Source: Deltaproteobacteria bacterium
Lineage (GTDB): Bacteria > Desulfobacterota > DSM-4660 > Desulfatiglandales > HGW-15
Direction: 5' to 3'
DNA: 12,025 bases
Assembly: GCA_016926135.1 (NCBI GenBank)
Contig: JAFGPH010000077.1
Location: 1-12,025, forward strand
In this document: in pieces, positions 1 to 7,296 of the stretch
Layout of the letters: every line of letters begins with the position of its first letter
How positions within the stretch are numbered: the stretch's first letter is position 1
Translations under genes and position numbers: made by a program
The notes under the pieces: model-generated
Databases searched by the model: none
Seen by the model: the letters and a program-made list of their open reading frames with translations, nothing else
What the model was told of the DNA's origin: nothing

Positions 1-1118
1 CCGATCTCCCTCATGAGCCGGGTCGGGGCATTCCGGATATGCAGGGGAACAGACTGCGGTCCTGACCGCTCGATCTCCGCCTTCACGGCCTTTTCGGCGA
101 TATACAGGGCATTGCTCTTGGGCGCGGAGGCCAGATAGACCGCGGCCTCTGCCAGGGCCAGCTCCGCCTCAGGCGGTCCCACCTTTTCCCAGGCCTCAAA
201 GGCCGCGAGGGCCATGGGAAGGGCATTCGGATCGGCCAGGCCGACGTCTTCGGAGGCAAAACGGACCATTCGACGGCACACAAACAGGGGATCTTCGCCT
301 GCCATAAGCATGCGATAGAGCCAGTAAAGGGAGGCGTGGGGGTCGCTTCCCCTCAGGCTCTTGTGGAAGGCGGAGATCAGGTTGTAATGTTCCTCCCCGT
401 CCTTGTCATAAGGAAGGGCCTTCCTGGTGAGGACCGCCTCCACGGCCTTCAGGTCGAGGACGGTTGGCTCCTCCTCCTCTGCGGCATGGTATGCGGCCGT
501 CTCCAGGTTATTGAGCGCTACCCGCGCATCTCCGGCGGAAAGATCGGCCAGATATCCCAGGGCCTCCGGATCGACCTTCAGATTCAGGTGTCCGATCCCC
601 AACTCCGTGTCCTCAAGGGCCCTGAGGAGAAGCCCCCGGATCTCCTCCTTTTCCAGTGGACGGAGGGTCAGTACCCTTGCCCGCGACAAAAGGGGTGGAA
701 TAATCTCAAAGGAGGGGTTCTGGGTGGTGGCGCCCACCAGAACAATCAGTCCCTTTTCCACATAGGGGAGGAAACCATCCTGCTGGGCCTTGTTGAACCG
801 GTGGATCTCGTCCACGAAAAGGAGGGTTGGTTGTGCCGTGAGTTGGAAATGTCTTTCCGCCTCGGCCACCACCTCTCTGAGGTCTTTCACACCCGAGGTC
901 ACCGCGGAAAAAGCCCGGAAGGGGTACTGGGTATAAAGGGCCATGATTCTGGCCAGGCTGGTCTTTCCCGTTCCCGGAGGCCCCCACAGGATCACCGAAA
1001 AGGGATGTCCGGACTGCAGGGCCTTTCGCAGACTGCCGTTTGGACCGATCAGGTGTTCCTGGCCCACCATCTCTTCAAAACACCTGGGCCTCATCCTGTC
1101 AGCCAAGGGGATGCTCAT
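1..1118 (-). CDS. rarA: Replication-associated recombination protein A (RarA/MgsA), AAA+ ATPase, 3' end outside window
   Basis: This AAA+ ATPase of the clamp-loader-like RarA/MgsA/WRNIP1 family acts in the cytoplasm at stalled replication forks. The 372 whole codons visible are open throughout. The N-terminus carries the family's 'MRPRCFEEMVGQEHL' region at about residues 9-23. Walker A GPPGTGKT is at 46-53, followed by the 'SAVTSGVKDLRE' segment typical of RarA. Walker B with LLFVDEIHRFNKAQQD is at 99-114, then the sensor-1 GATTQNPSF. The C-terminal half holds the RarA-specific stretches HKSLRGSDPHASLYWL, ASEDVGLADP and APKSNALY, and the sequence leaves the window at RNAPTRLMREIG, about 70-80 residues short of the usual end. 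The ATG at 1118 lies inside the end of the upstream kinase gene (20-bp overlap) and has an AAGG about 6 nt before it, suggesting translational coupling. Family identity is seen directly; the fork role is known for the family. Confidence 0.96.
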   Translation of the reverse strand, partial: MSIPLADRMRPRCFEEMVGQEHLIGPNGSLRKALQSGHPFSVILWGPPGTGKTSLARIMALYTQYPFRAFSAVTSGVKDLREVVAEAERHFQLTAQPTLLFVDEIHRFNKAQQDGFLPYVEKGLIVLVGATTQNPSFEIIPPLLSRARVLTLRPLEKEEIRGLLLRALEDTELGIGHLNLKVDPEALGYLADLSAGDARVALNNLETAAYHAAEEEEPTVLDLKAVEAVLTRKALPYDKDGEEHYNLISAFHKSLRGSDPHASLYWLYRMLMAGEDPLFVCRRMVRFASEDVGLADPNALPMALAAFEAWEKVGPPEAELALAEAAVYLASAPKSNALYIAEKAVKAEIERSGPQSVPLHIRNAPTRLMREI

Positions 1119-2706
1119 CGATTGCCTTTTCCATCAGGATCTTTGAAACCTGATCCAGCATCCGGGCCATGTCAACGGGCTTTCTGATCACCAGATCCAC
1201 CGAATAAGGGTGGACTGTGCGGGCCGGCTCGCCGCTGCCCTGATCCGCAATGACGGCAAGCGGGGTGTGAGGACTCATTCTCCGGATTCTTCGCACGAGT
1301 TTCATCCCGCGCAGATTCCCCGTTGCGGTGCCTGTAATCACCATCTCGAACCCCTTCGCCTTCAACCGATCCAGCCCCTCGGGAACACCCTCCGCCTCCA
1401 CAACCCGGTACCCCTTCTTGGAGAGGACCTGAAAGAGAAGTTCCCTGAGCATGGGCTCTTCTTCGATGATCAGGATCCGGGAGTTCTTCAACCTCCGCCT
1501 GACGACCCTTGCCTTCTCGTTCCGCCTGACTTCGCGAATAGGCACATTGACCGTCACGGTGGTACCCTGCCCTTTTCGGGTCTCTATTTCCAGATCTCCC
1601 CGGTGCCGCCGCAGGATCGCTCGGGCAAGACTCAACCCGAGGCCGTCCGCGTGTCTCCCCTTGGTGCTGAAGAAGGGGTCCATGATCCTGGGCACCACCG
1701 ACTCGGGAATGCCTTTGCCGCCATCCTGTACATAGACATGGGCTTGGCCGGCATTCTCTTCGGCGCTCACGTAGAGATCCCCACCCTCCGGCATGGCCTC
1801 CACGGCATTCTGAATGAGGATCGTCAGCACATCCCCGAGTTCCTGCGGATGGCCTTCCACAGGGGAAACCTGCCGCAGGTAGCTTTTGACGGCAATCCCC
1901 GCCCCCTCCCTTGTCGTCTTCTCCTTCAATCTCGCCTCTACCCGGGAGATCGCGTCCCGGACGACTTTCCTGAAGTCCAAAAGCACCGCCTCAGAGGGTT
2001 CATACCTGTCTCTGGCAAGGCTCTCCAGGGTACGCACCAGATCCGCGAGTTGTGTCACGGCCGCCTTGATCGGGTCAAGACCCTCTCCGGGACTCCCTTT
2101 TCCCGAGTGGAGGTTCCCCTGCAACAGCTTGAGGTATTCCGAGATCACCCGAAGGGGAGGGGCGATCTTGCGCACCAGGCCCGAGGCCATGCCGGCGATC
2201 AGATCCTCCTTCTGAGAGCGGATCAGAGCCCTTTCCCTGTTTCTTCTCCCCTCCAGGTTTTCCAGCCGCGCTAGAACTGCCAACCGGTTGTTGTACCTGA
2301 TCTTCTCAACCCCCACCTCGCATCCCACCTTCTCACCGGACTTGGTTACGAGGTCGGACTCGTAAACGGTGGGGGCCTTCTTTCCCTCGAGTCTTCTCTG
2401 GTGAACGGACTTGATGAAGGGTCTGGACGCCGGGTGGACAATATCCATGAAATCGCCTCCCAGGAGATCCTCCAGGGTGTACCCCAGGGTCTCCAGCGCC
2501 CTTGAGTTGATCTCCTTGATCACGCCTTCCTGGATGACCAACACTCCCGAGGGGAGGGAGTTGATGAGGCTGTCCTTCTTGATCAAGGACCTTCGAAGTT
2601 CACCGTTTTCCTTACGGATAAAAGAAATCGCCTCCTTCATGGAGCGATTCTCAGCACTGAGCCTTTCCAGTTTCTTTTCCAGCCGGGTCGTGTCCTTGCG
2701 CTGCAT
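1099..2706 (-). CDS. PAS-domain hybrid histidine kinase-like protein with degenerate phosphotransfer sites
   Basis: 535 residues with no transmembrane segment, so probably cytoplasmic. Domain order: an N-terminal charged coiled coil (about 5-45); one PAS domain (about 45-150); a HisKA-like dimerisation helix pair (about 160-235); a HATPase_c domain (about 285-390) with N-box N300, G1 box DGGKG at 328-332, an FFSTKG segment and G2 box DGLGL at 354-358; then a receiver-like domain (about 408-525). The ATP-binding boxes look intact. In the HisKA helix, where relatives read G-[IL]-A-H-E-I-N-N-P-L, this protein reads GLVRKIAPPL (176-185), putting Arg179 at the phosphoacceptor histidine. In the receiver, the acidic pair is EEE (415-417), the aspartate position is Gly459, the Thr/Ser switch is Ala487, and only Lys509 is kept. 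It is therefore probably a pseudokinase/pseudo-receiver or a scaffold that still binds ATP. An AAAAGGG lies about 10 nt before the ATG. It overlaps rarA by 20 bp downstream. Confidence 0.9.
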   Translation of the reverse strand: MQRKDTTRLEKKLERLSAENRSMKEAISFIRKENGELRRSLIKKDSLINSLPSGVLVIQEGVIKEINSRALETLGYTLEDLLGGDFMDIVHPASRPFIKSVHQRRLEGKKAPTVYESDLVTKSGEKVGCEVGVEKIRYNNRLAVLARLENLEGRRNRERALIRSQKEDLIAGMASGLVRKIAPPLRVISEYLKLLQGNLHSGKGSPGEGLDPIKAAVTQLADLVRTLESLARDRYEPSEAVLLDFRKVVRDAISRVEARLKEKTTREGAGIAVKSYLRQVSPVEGHPQELGDVLTILIQNAVEAMPEGGDLYVSAEENAGQAHVYVQDGGKGIPESVVPRIMDPFFSTKGRHADGLGLSLARAILRRHRGDLEIETRKGQGTTVTVNVPIREVRRNEKARVVRRRLKNSRILIIEEEPMLRELLFQVLSKKGYRVVEAEGVPEGLDRLKAKGFEMVITGTATGNLRGMKLVRRIRRMSPHTPLAVIADQGSGEPARTVHPYSVDLVIRKPVDMARMLDQVSKILMEKAIDEHPLG

Positions 2707-2931
2707 GAGTGTTCATCCCTTTTCAGAGATTAGAAGTTCAGGGGCATTGTTTAAAAAAGCCGGGGGAGGTTACTGCAACCGGGGCAGGTCCCTCGATCTT
2801 GAGACCGTTTTAACAGTGGACTTGAGGATGATTCTTGGGTAACCTATCACATCTCCCGTGGGCCCTACAACTGAGAAAAGCGGAGGATGCCTGTGGCCCG
2901 ATTCTTCATCGATCTTCAAGGGTAACACACC
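2707..2931. promoter_or_regulatory. Divergent intergenic region between the kinase-like gene and dnaE
   Basis: This 225-bp gap separates two genes transcribed away from each other, so promoters for both should lie here. For the plus strand there is a weak sigma70-like pair (listed separately). For the minus strand the best I see is TTGCAG, 17 bp, TTTAAA, which is poor. No convincing open reading frame, tRNA or strong operator palindrome is visible. An A/T-rich stretch, TTTAAAAAAG, lies near 2750-2759. Confidence 0.5.
2822..2850 (+). promoter_or_regulatory. Weak sigma70-like promoter candidate upstream of dnaE
   Basis: TTGAGG (2822-2827) is followed after 17 bp by TATCAC (2845-2850). Each hexamer matches consensus at four of six positions. 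The predicted transcript would start near 2857, about 75 nt before the GTG of dnaE. The spacing is ideal but the match is weak, so this is a candidate only. Confidence 0.3.
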
Positions 2932-5900
2932 GTGACCGACCGTTCATCCTTTGTTCACCTCCACGTGCATACCGAGTTCAGCCTGCTGGATGGCGCGATC
3001 CGGATTCGGGACCTCCTGCAGAAAGCCAGGGTGCTGGACATGGAGGCCGTGGCCATCACAGACCACGGCAATCTGTTCGGCGCCGTGCAGTTCTTCAGCC
3101 AGGCGGCAAAGACGGGGATCAAACCCATCCTGGGCTGTGAGGTGTATGTGGCCCCCCGTAACCGGCGAGACACCTCCCCCTCCCCCGACGGCAGCCCGAG
3201 TGCCTATCATCTCATCCTGCTGGTTATGGACCCAATCGGGTACAAGAACCTGAGCCGCCTTGTCACCTTGGGCCATCTGGAGGGGTTCTACTACCACCCC
3301 CGCGTGGATATGGAATTGCTGCAGGAGTGCAACAGAGGGTTGATCGCCCTCTCGGCCTGTATGAAGGGCCAGATCCCTTTCCTTCTCAGGGCCGGCCGAT
3401 CGAAGGAGGCGGAAGAGAAGGCCCGGGAAATGGCCCGGATTTTCGACAAGGGCCGCTTCTTCCTGGAGTTGCAGGCCAACGGGCTCCCCGAGCAGGTGGA
3501 AGTGAACGCCCTCCTCCGGGAGATGGGACAGAAGCTCTCCATACCCCTGGTGGCCACCAATGATTGCCACTACTTGAGCAAAGAGGATGCGGAGACCCAT
3601 GACGCCCTGCTCTGCATTCAAACAGGCAAGTCCATGGATGATCCGAAGAGGCTCCGTTTCTCCACCAATGAATTCTTCTTCAAGTCCCGAGGCGAGATGG
3701 AGGAGTCCTTCGGCGACTGCGCCGAAGCCATCGAGAACACCCTTCATGTTGCCCGGTTGTGCAACTATGAGATGGAGTTCGGCAGTTACAAATACCCCGT
3801 CTTCACCTCCGCCGGTTCCGGTCCCGAGCGAAACCTGGACGAACTGCTCGTCGAGGAGGCCCGTAAGGGACTGGAGAGGAGACTCGAAAAACTGGCAAAA
3901 AAGGACGAAGCCCTCTTTCCTGAAGCGATCGCGGAGTACTGGAAGCGGCTCGAATTTGAGCTGAAGGTCATCACCGACATGGGATTTGCCGGTTACTTCC
4001 TGATCGTGGCCGATTTCATCGATTACGCCCGCCGTTCCGACATCCCGGTAGGTCCCGGGAGGGGCTCGGCGGCAGGATCACTGGTGGCCTACGCCCTGAA
4101 TATCACCGACATCGACCCCATGAAATACGGCCTTCTCTTCGAGCGATTCCTCAACCCGGGACGCATCAGCATGCCGGATATCGACATCGACTTCTGCATG
4201 AACGGCAGGGACGAGGTGATCCGGTATGTGGCCGACAAATACGGCCATGACAATGTCGGACAGATCATCACCTTCGGAACCATGAAGGCGCGGGCCGCCA
4301 TCAGGGATGTGGGCCGCGTGCTGGGCATGACCTACGGCGAGGTGGACAGGATCGCCAAGCTCGTGCCCTCGGGACCGAATGTCCGTCTCGAACGGGCCAT
4401 TGAGGAGGAATCCGAACTGAAAAAGATGGAGCAGGGGGAGACGACCGAGAAGAAGCTCCTCATCATCGCCCGAGCCCTGGAAGGGCTGGCTCGACACGCC
4501 TCCACCCACGCCTCCGGGGTGGTCATCTCCGACAGGCCCCTCGTGGAATACCTTCCCCTGTTCAAGGGGTCCAACAACGAAGTGATGACCCAGTACACCA
4601 TGGACCAGATCGAGAAGCTGGGCCTGATCAAGTTCGACTTCCTGGGCCTCAAGACCCTGACCGTGATCAAACACACCCTCCAGATCATCGAAAAGACCAC
4701 CGGCGAGCGGATCGACATGGAGAAGATCCCCCTGGATGACGAGGCCACGTACCGGCTTTGCGGCGAGGGGAAAACCACCGGCGTGTTCCAACTCGAGAGC
4801 AGCGGGATGAAGGACCTCCTGAGAAGGCTGAGACCCGAGGTTTTCGAGGATCTCGTAGCCCTGGTAGCCCTTTACAGACCCGGTCCTCTGGGCAGCAACA
4901 TGGTGGATGAATTCATCGCGGGGAAACATGGAAAGACCAAAATCCGCTACCCCCTCCCCGATCTGGAGCCCATTCTGGGGGAAACCTACGGGGTGATTCT
5001 CTACCAGGAACAGGTGATGAAGATTGCGCAGGTCCTGGCGAGTTACACCCTCGCCGAGGCCGACGAACTCAGGAAGGCGATCGGCAAGAAGAAACCTGAG
5101 GTACTCGCCAAACACAGAGAGCGGTTCTGTCAAGGGGCTTCCGGGAACGGCGTCGACCCGAGGGCGGCTGAGAAGCTCTTCCTTCTGATCGACAAGTTCG
5201 GCGGATACGGCTTCAACAAGTCCCACTCCGTGGCCTATGCCATGATCGCCTACCGGACGGCCTACCTGAAGGCCCACTTCCCTGTGCCGTTCATGGCAGC
5301 CCTGCTCACCCAGGACATGGGTAATCAGGACAAGACCATCAAAAACATTGCGGAATGCCGTGAAATGGGAATCCCGATCCTGCCTCCGGACATCAACGAG
5401 AGCCAGCCCGACTTCGCGGTGGTGGGAGGGGCCATCCGTTTCGGTCTCGGGGCGGTCAAGAACGTAGGCCTCAAGGCTGTGGAGTGCGTGATCGAAGAAC
5501 GTGTTGCCGGGGGGCCCTTCAGCGGTCTGGTCGACCTGTGCAAACGGGTGGACGGGTCCAAGGTGAATCGAAGGGTCCTGGAAGGACTGATCCAGTGCGG
5601 CGCCTTCGATTTCACGCGCATGGCCAGGTCCAGACTCCTTGCATCCCTCGATAGTGCCATCCGGTATTGTGGTTCCAGCCAGGATCCCGATCAGATGAGC
5701 ATGTTTCCGGCCTGGGGAGGTGAGGGTCCGGACCGATTCGACACCGAAGGCATGCCGGACGCGGAGGATTGGGACGAAAGGGAGAAGCTGAGAAGGGAGA
5801 AGGAGGCCCTGGGGTTCTACATTACCGGACACCCCCTGGACCGATTCCGGGCCGAGATCGAGCGCTTTGCCACCTGCCCCGTTCAGGGCCTTCCCGGCCT

Positions 5901-6468
5901 CAGTGACAAAAGCATCGTCAAGGTGGCGGGGATCATTGAGAACCTGAAGATCAAGAGAACCAAACGCGGGGACAAGATGGCCATCCTCACCCTGGAGGAT
6001 CAGACCGGATCAGTGGAGGTCGTCGTCTTTCCGGATGTCTTCAACACCTGCGTGCCTCTCCTGAAGGGCGATGAACCCTTGCTCGTTCAGGGAACGGCGG
6101 AGGTGGACGAGGGCAACGCCAAGATCATCGCGGGTGAGATCTCCTCCCTGGAAGAGGTGAGGCAGAAGACGGTCAGAAGCGTGGAAATCCTCTTGAAGGG
6201 AGAGGCACTCGCCAAAGACAGGCTCAAAGAGATCAGGGACATCCTCTTCCGATACCCCGGGGACTCCAGTGTGCTCTTCAGGGTGGATATGGGCGAGGGT
6301 GGAGACTTGCTCGTTGCGGCCCACCCCCGCCATAACGTCTACCCATGCACAGAAATGCTCCGGCAGATCGAATCCATCACCTGTAAGAAGGTTACCTGCT
6401 CCCATGGAGAAAAGAATTCAAACCATCGCCACCCTGCGGACCGGCAGCTTCTCCGTCAATCTGGATGA
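2932..6468 (+). CDS. dnaE: DNA polymerase III alpha subunit (DnaE1 type)
   Basis: Catalytic subunit of the replicative DNA polymerase; 1178 residues, normal for DnaE1. The start is GTG at 2932: an in-frame TAA at 2923-2925 excludes anything upstream, and the conserved FVHLHVHTEFSLLDG begins at residue 7. Domains: PHP (about 7-280) with an apparently complete metal-ligand set H11, H13, D20, H45, E70, H93, C143, D211, H213; the polymerase core, including GPGRGSAAGSL, the catalytic PDIDID motif with D416/D418/D420, and the third aspartate in KFDFLGLK (D569); the fingers/helix-hairpin-helix region with GYGFNKSHSVAYAM; a clamp-binding pentapeptide QMSMF at 921-925; and an OB fold at about 996-1070. 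The last 20-odd residues (from about HGEKNSN) are unlike the family and run out of frame through the start of the Nudix gene, a 65-bp overlap. Expected partners are the beta clamp and the clamp loader. Confidence 0.97.
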   Translation: MTDRSSFVHLHVHTEFSLLDGAIRIRDLLQKARVLDMEAVAITDHGNLFGAVQFFSQAAKTGIKPILGCEVYVAPRNRRDTSPSPDGSPSAYHLILLVMDPIGYKNLSRLVTLGHLEGFYYHPRVDMELLQECNRGLIALSACMKGQIPFLLRAGRSKEAEEKAREMARIFDKGRFFLELQANGLPEQVEVNALLREMGQKLSIPLVATNDCHYLSKEDAETHDALLCIQTGKSMDDPKRLRFSTNEFFFKSRGEMEESFGDCAEAIENTLHVARLCNYEMEFGSYKYPVFTSAGSGPERNLDELLVEEARKGLERRLEKLAKKDEALFPEAIAEYWKRLEFELKVITDMGFAGYFLIVADFIDYARRSDIPVGPGRGSAAGSLVAYALNITDIDPMKYGLLFERFLNPGRISMPDIDIDFCMNGRDEVIRYVADKYGHDNVGQIITFGTMKARAAIRDVGRVLGMTYGEVDRIAKLVPSGPNVRLERAIEEESELKKMEQGETTEKKLLIIARALEGLARHASTHASGVVISDRPLVEYLPLFKGSNNEVMTQYTMDQIEKLGLIKFDFLGLKTLTVIKHTLQIIEKTTGERIDMEKIPLDDEATYRLCGEGKTTGVFQLESSGMKDLLRRLRPEVFEDLVALVALYRPGPLGSNMVDEFIAGKHGKTKIRYPLPDLEPILGETYGVILYQEQVMKIAQVLASYTLAEADELRKAIGKKKPEVLAKHRERFCQGASGNGVDPRAAEKLFLLIDKFGGYGFNKSHSVAYAMIAYRTAYLKAHFPVPFMAALLTQDMGNQDKTIKNIAECREMGIPILPPDINESQPDFAVVGGAIRFGLGAVKNVGLKAVECVIEERVAGGPFSGLVDLCKRVDGSKVNRRVLEGLIQCGAFDFTRMARSRLLASLDSAIRYCGSSQDPDQMSMFPAWGGEGPDRFDTEGMPDAEDWDEREKLRREKEALGFYITGHPLDRFRAEIERFATCPVQGLPGLSDKSIVKVAGIIENLKIKRTKRGDKMAILTLEDQTGSVEVVVFPDVFNTCVPLLKGDEPLLVQGTAEVDEGNAKIIAGEISSLEEVRQKTVRSVEILLKGEALAKDRLKEIRDILFRYPGDSSVLFRVDMGEGGDLLVAAHPRHNVYPCTEMLRQIESITCKKVTCSHGEKNSNHRHPADRQLLRQSG

Positions 6469-6928
6469 AGTCTCCCTGAGAGACGGACAGGCGGCCAAGC
6501 GAATCAGGATCGATCATCCCGAGGCGGCGGCGATCGTCGCCTTTGTCTCGGAGGAGGAGATCCTCATGGTCCGGCAGTACCGCTATGCCCTTGGCAGGGA
6601 GACCCTAGAGATACCGGCGGGGAAAGTGGACCCCGGTGAGAAGCCCGAGGACTGTGCGGGGAGGGAACTCCTGGAAGAGACGGGGTACCGGGCCGGATCA
6701 CTCAGGTGGGTCTATACGTACGCACCGGCCCTCGGATACTCCAATGAGTTGATCCACATCTATGCGGGCAACCGCCTCAGGAAGCGGACGAAGCGCATCG
6801 ATGAGCGGGAGATCTCCCTGGTGGAGAAGCTGAACCTGCGAGAATTGATGTCCCTGGTCCGGGAAGGCCGCATCCAGGACGGCAAGACCCTCATCGGCCT
6901 TGCGATGACGGGCCTGCTGAGACTGTGA
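6404..6928 (+). CDS. Nudix hydrolase, ADP-ribose pyrophosphatase-like
   Basis: 174 residues. The start is taken at ATG 6404 because homologous-looking sequence begins there; an in-frame ATG at 6269 would only add residues read out of frame through dnaE. A perfect Nudix box (G-x5-E-x7-R-E-U-x-E-E-x-G-U) runs from G73 to Y95, with REL at 87-89 and EE at 91-92 for metal binding. It is preceded by the VRQYRYALGRETLEIPAGK segment (56-74), which is typical of NudF/ADP-ribose diphosphatases; these hydrolyse ADP-ribose to AMP and ribose 5-phosphate. A PALGYSNELIHIY segment (108-120) also fits that subfamily. Substrate is inferred from family resemblance, and another nucleotide-sugar diphosphate is possible. 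The gene overlaps the end of dnaE by 65 bp, so co-transcription and coupled translation are likely. No gene lies immediately downstream on this strand. Confidence 0.93.
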   Translation: MEKRIQTIATLRTGSFSVNLDEVSLRDGQAAKRIRIDHPEAAAIVAFVSEEEILMVRQYRYALGRETLEIPAGKVDPGEKPEDCAGRELLEETGYRAGSLRWVYTYAPALGYSNELIHIYAGNRLRKRTKRIDEREISLVEKLNLRELMSLVREGRIQDGKTLIGLAMTGLLRL

Positions 6929-7031
6929 GAACATGAAACGGGCACGCGCGCCGGGCACTGCTTGGGGAAAGCGCAGAACCCCGGTCCCGCCTCAGACGCA
7001 TCGCCGAAATAGTTGCGCCCTGGACGACCAC

Positions 7032-7066
7032 CCCCCGACGGACCTCTCAGAGGGGGCGTTCTCTGA
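7032..7066. repeat. Overlapping short inverted repeats in a convergent 3' region
   Basis: Between the convergent Nudix and 60-residue genes are two overlapping, mutually exclusive hairpins. CCTC-TCA-GAGG lies at 7043-7053, flanked by C-rich 7032-7036 and G-rich 7052-7056 tracts. TCAGAG-8 nt-CTCTGA lies at 7047-7066. Neither is followed by a T-run on either strand, so they are not textbook intrinsic terminators, though their position fits transcript ends. The rest of the gap (6929-7098) shows nothing I can name. Confidence 0.3.
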
Positions 7067-7098
7067 TGACAAGGACCGCTTTGTGCCCTGCGTGTTGC

Positions 7099-7281
7099 TT
7101 ATTTGCCTTGACTGTCCAGGAACTTCCGGAGGTTCTTCGTGATGGTCACAGGCACCGGCCCGGAGTTGGCGTAAAGCTTCAGGAGGGCATGGGGAACCTT
7201 GATGGATTCCTTTACCTGGTTCCAGTCGATTCCCTTGGACTCCACCTCTTGCATGAGGGCGATAAGCTCTTCCGATTCCAT
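7099..7281 (-). CDS. Small conserved-looking protein of unknown function (60 aa), downstream of rhodanese
   Basis: I do not recognise this family. It begins MESEELIALMQEVESKGIDW and ends LRKFLDSQGK. It is acidic in the first third and basic in the last, probably mostly helical, with no signal peptide, no membrane segment and no cysteine. Support for a real gene: a strong ribosome-binding site, GGAAGGA, about 6 nt before the ATG; protein-like composition; and a gap of only 15 bp after the rhodanese gene, with the ribosome-binding site sitting right after the rhodanese stop codon. The middle (about residues 28-55, LLKLYANSGPVPVTITKN) could be a small helix-turn-helix-like or partner-binding fold, but that is a guess. 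It is likely co-transcribed with the rhodanese gene and cytoplasmic, whereas the rhodanese is predicted to be exported. Confidence 0.75.
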   Translation of the reverse strand: MESEELIALMQEVESKGIDWNQVKESIKVPHALLKLYANSGPVPVTITKNLRKFLDSQGK

Positions 7282-7296
7282 AGAGATCCTTCCTTT

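Noticed and set aside
336..1187. 283-codon plus-strand open frame opposite rarA
   Set aside because: It is a shadow of the rarA Walker A/B region; the minus-strand reading is unambiguous.
1210..2274. 354-codon plus-strand open frame opposite the kinase-like gene
   Set aside because: It is antisense to intact PAS/HisKA/HATPase coding sequence, with a proline- and arginine-rich translation and no motif or ribosome-binding site worth noting.
2760..2790. Possible hairpin GGTT-ACTGC-AACC in the dnaE upstream region
   Set aside because: The stem is only 4 bp and the flanking G-runs do not pair, so it is neither a terminator nor a convincing operator.
4078..5832. 584-codon open frame on the minus strand opposite dnaE
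   Set aside because: It lies wholly antisense to the catalytic core and C-terminal part of a clear DnaE. Its composition (rich in G, H, D, L, V) is what G+C-rich codon bias produces on the opposite strand, and no domain is recognisable.
6933..7142. 69-codon plus-strand open frame just after the Nudix gene
   Set aside because: It has a low-complexity R/P/S-rich translation and a weak ribosome-binding site, and it runs into the better-supported 60-residue gene on the other strand.
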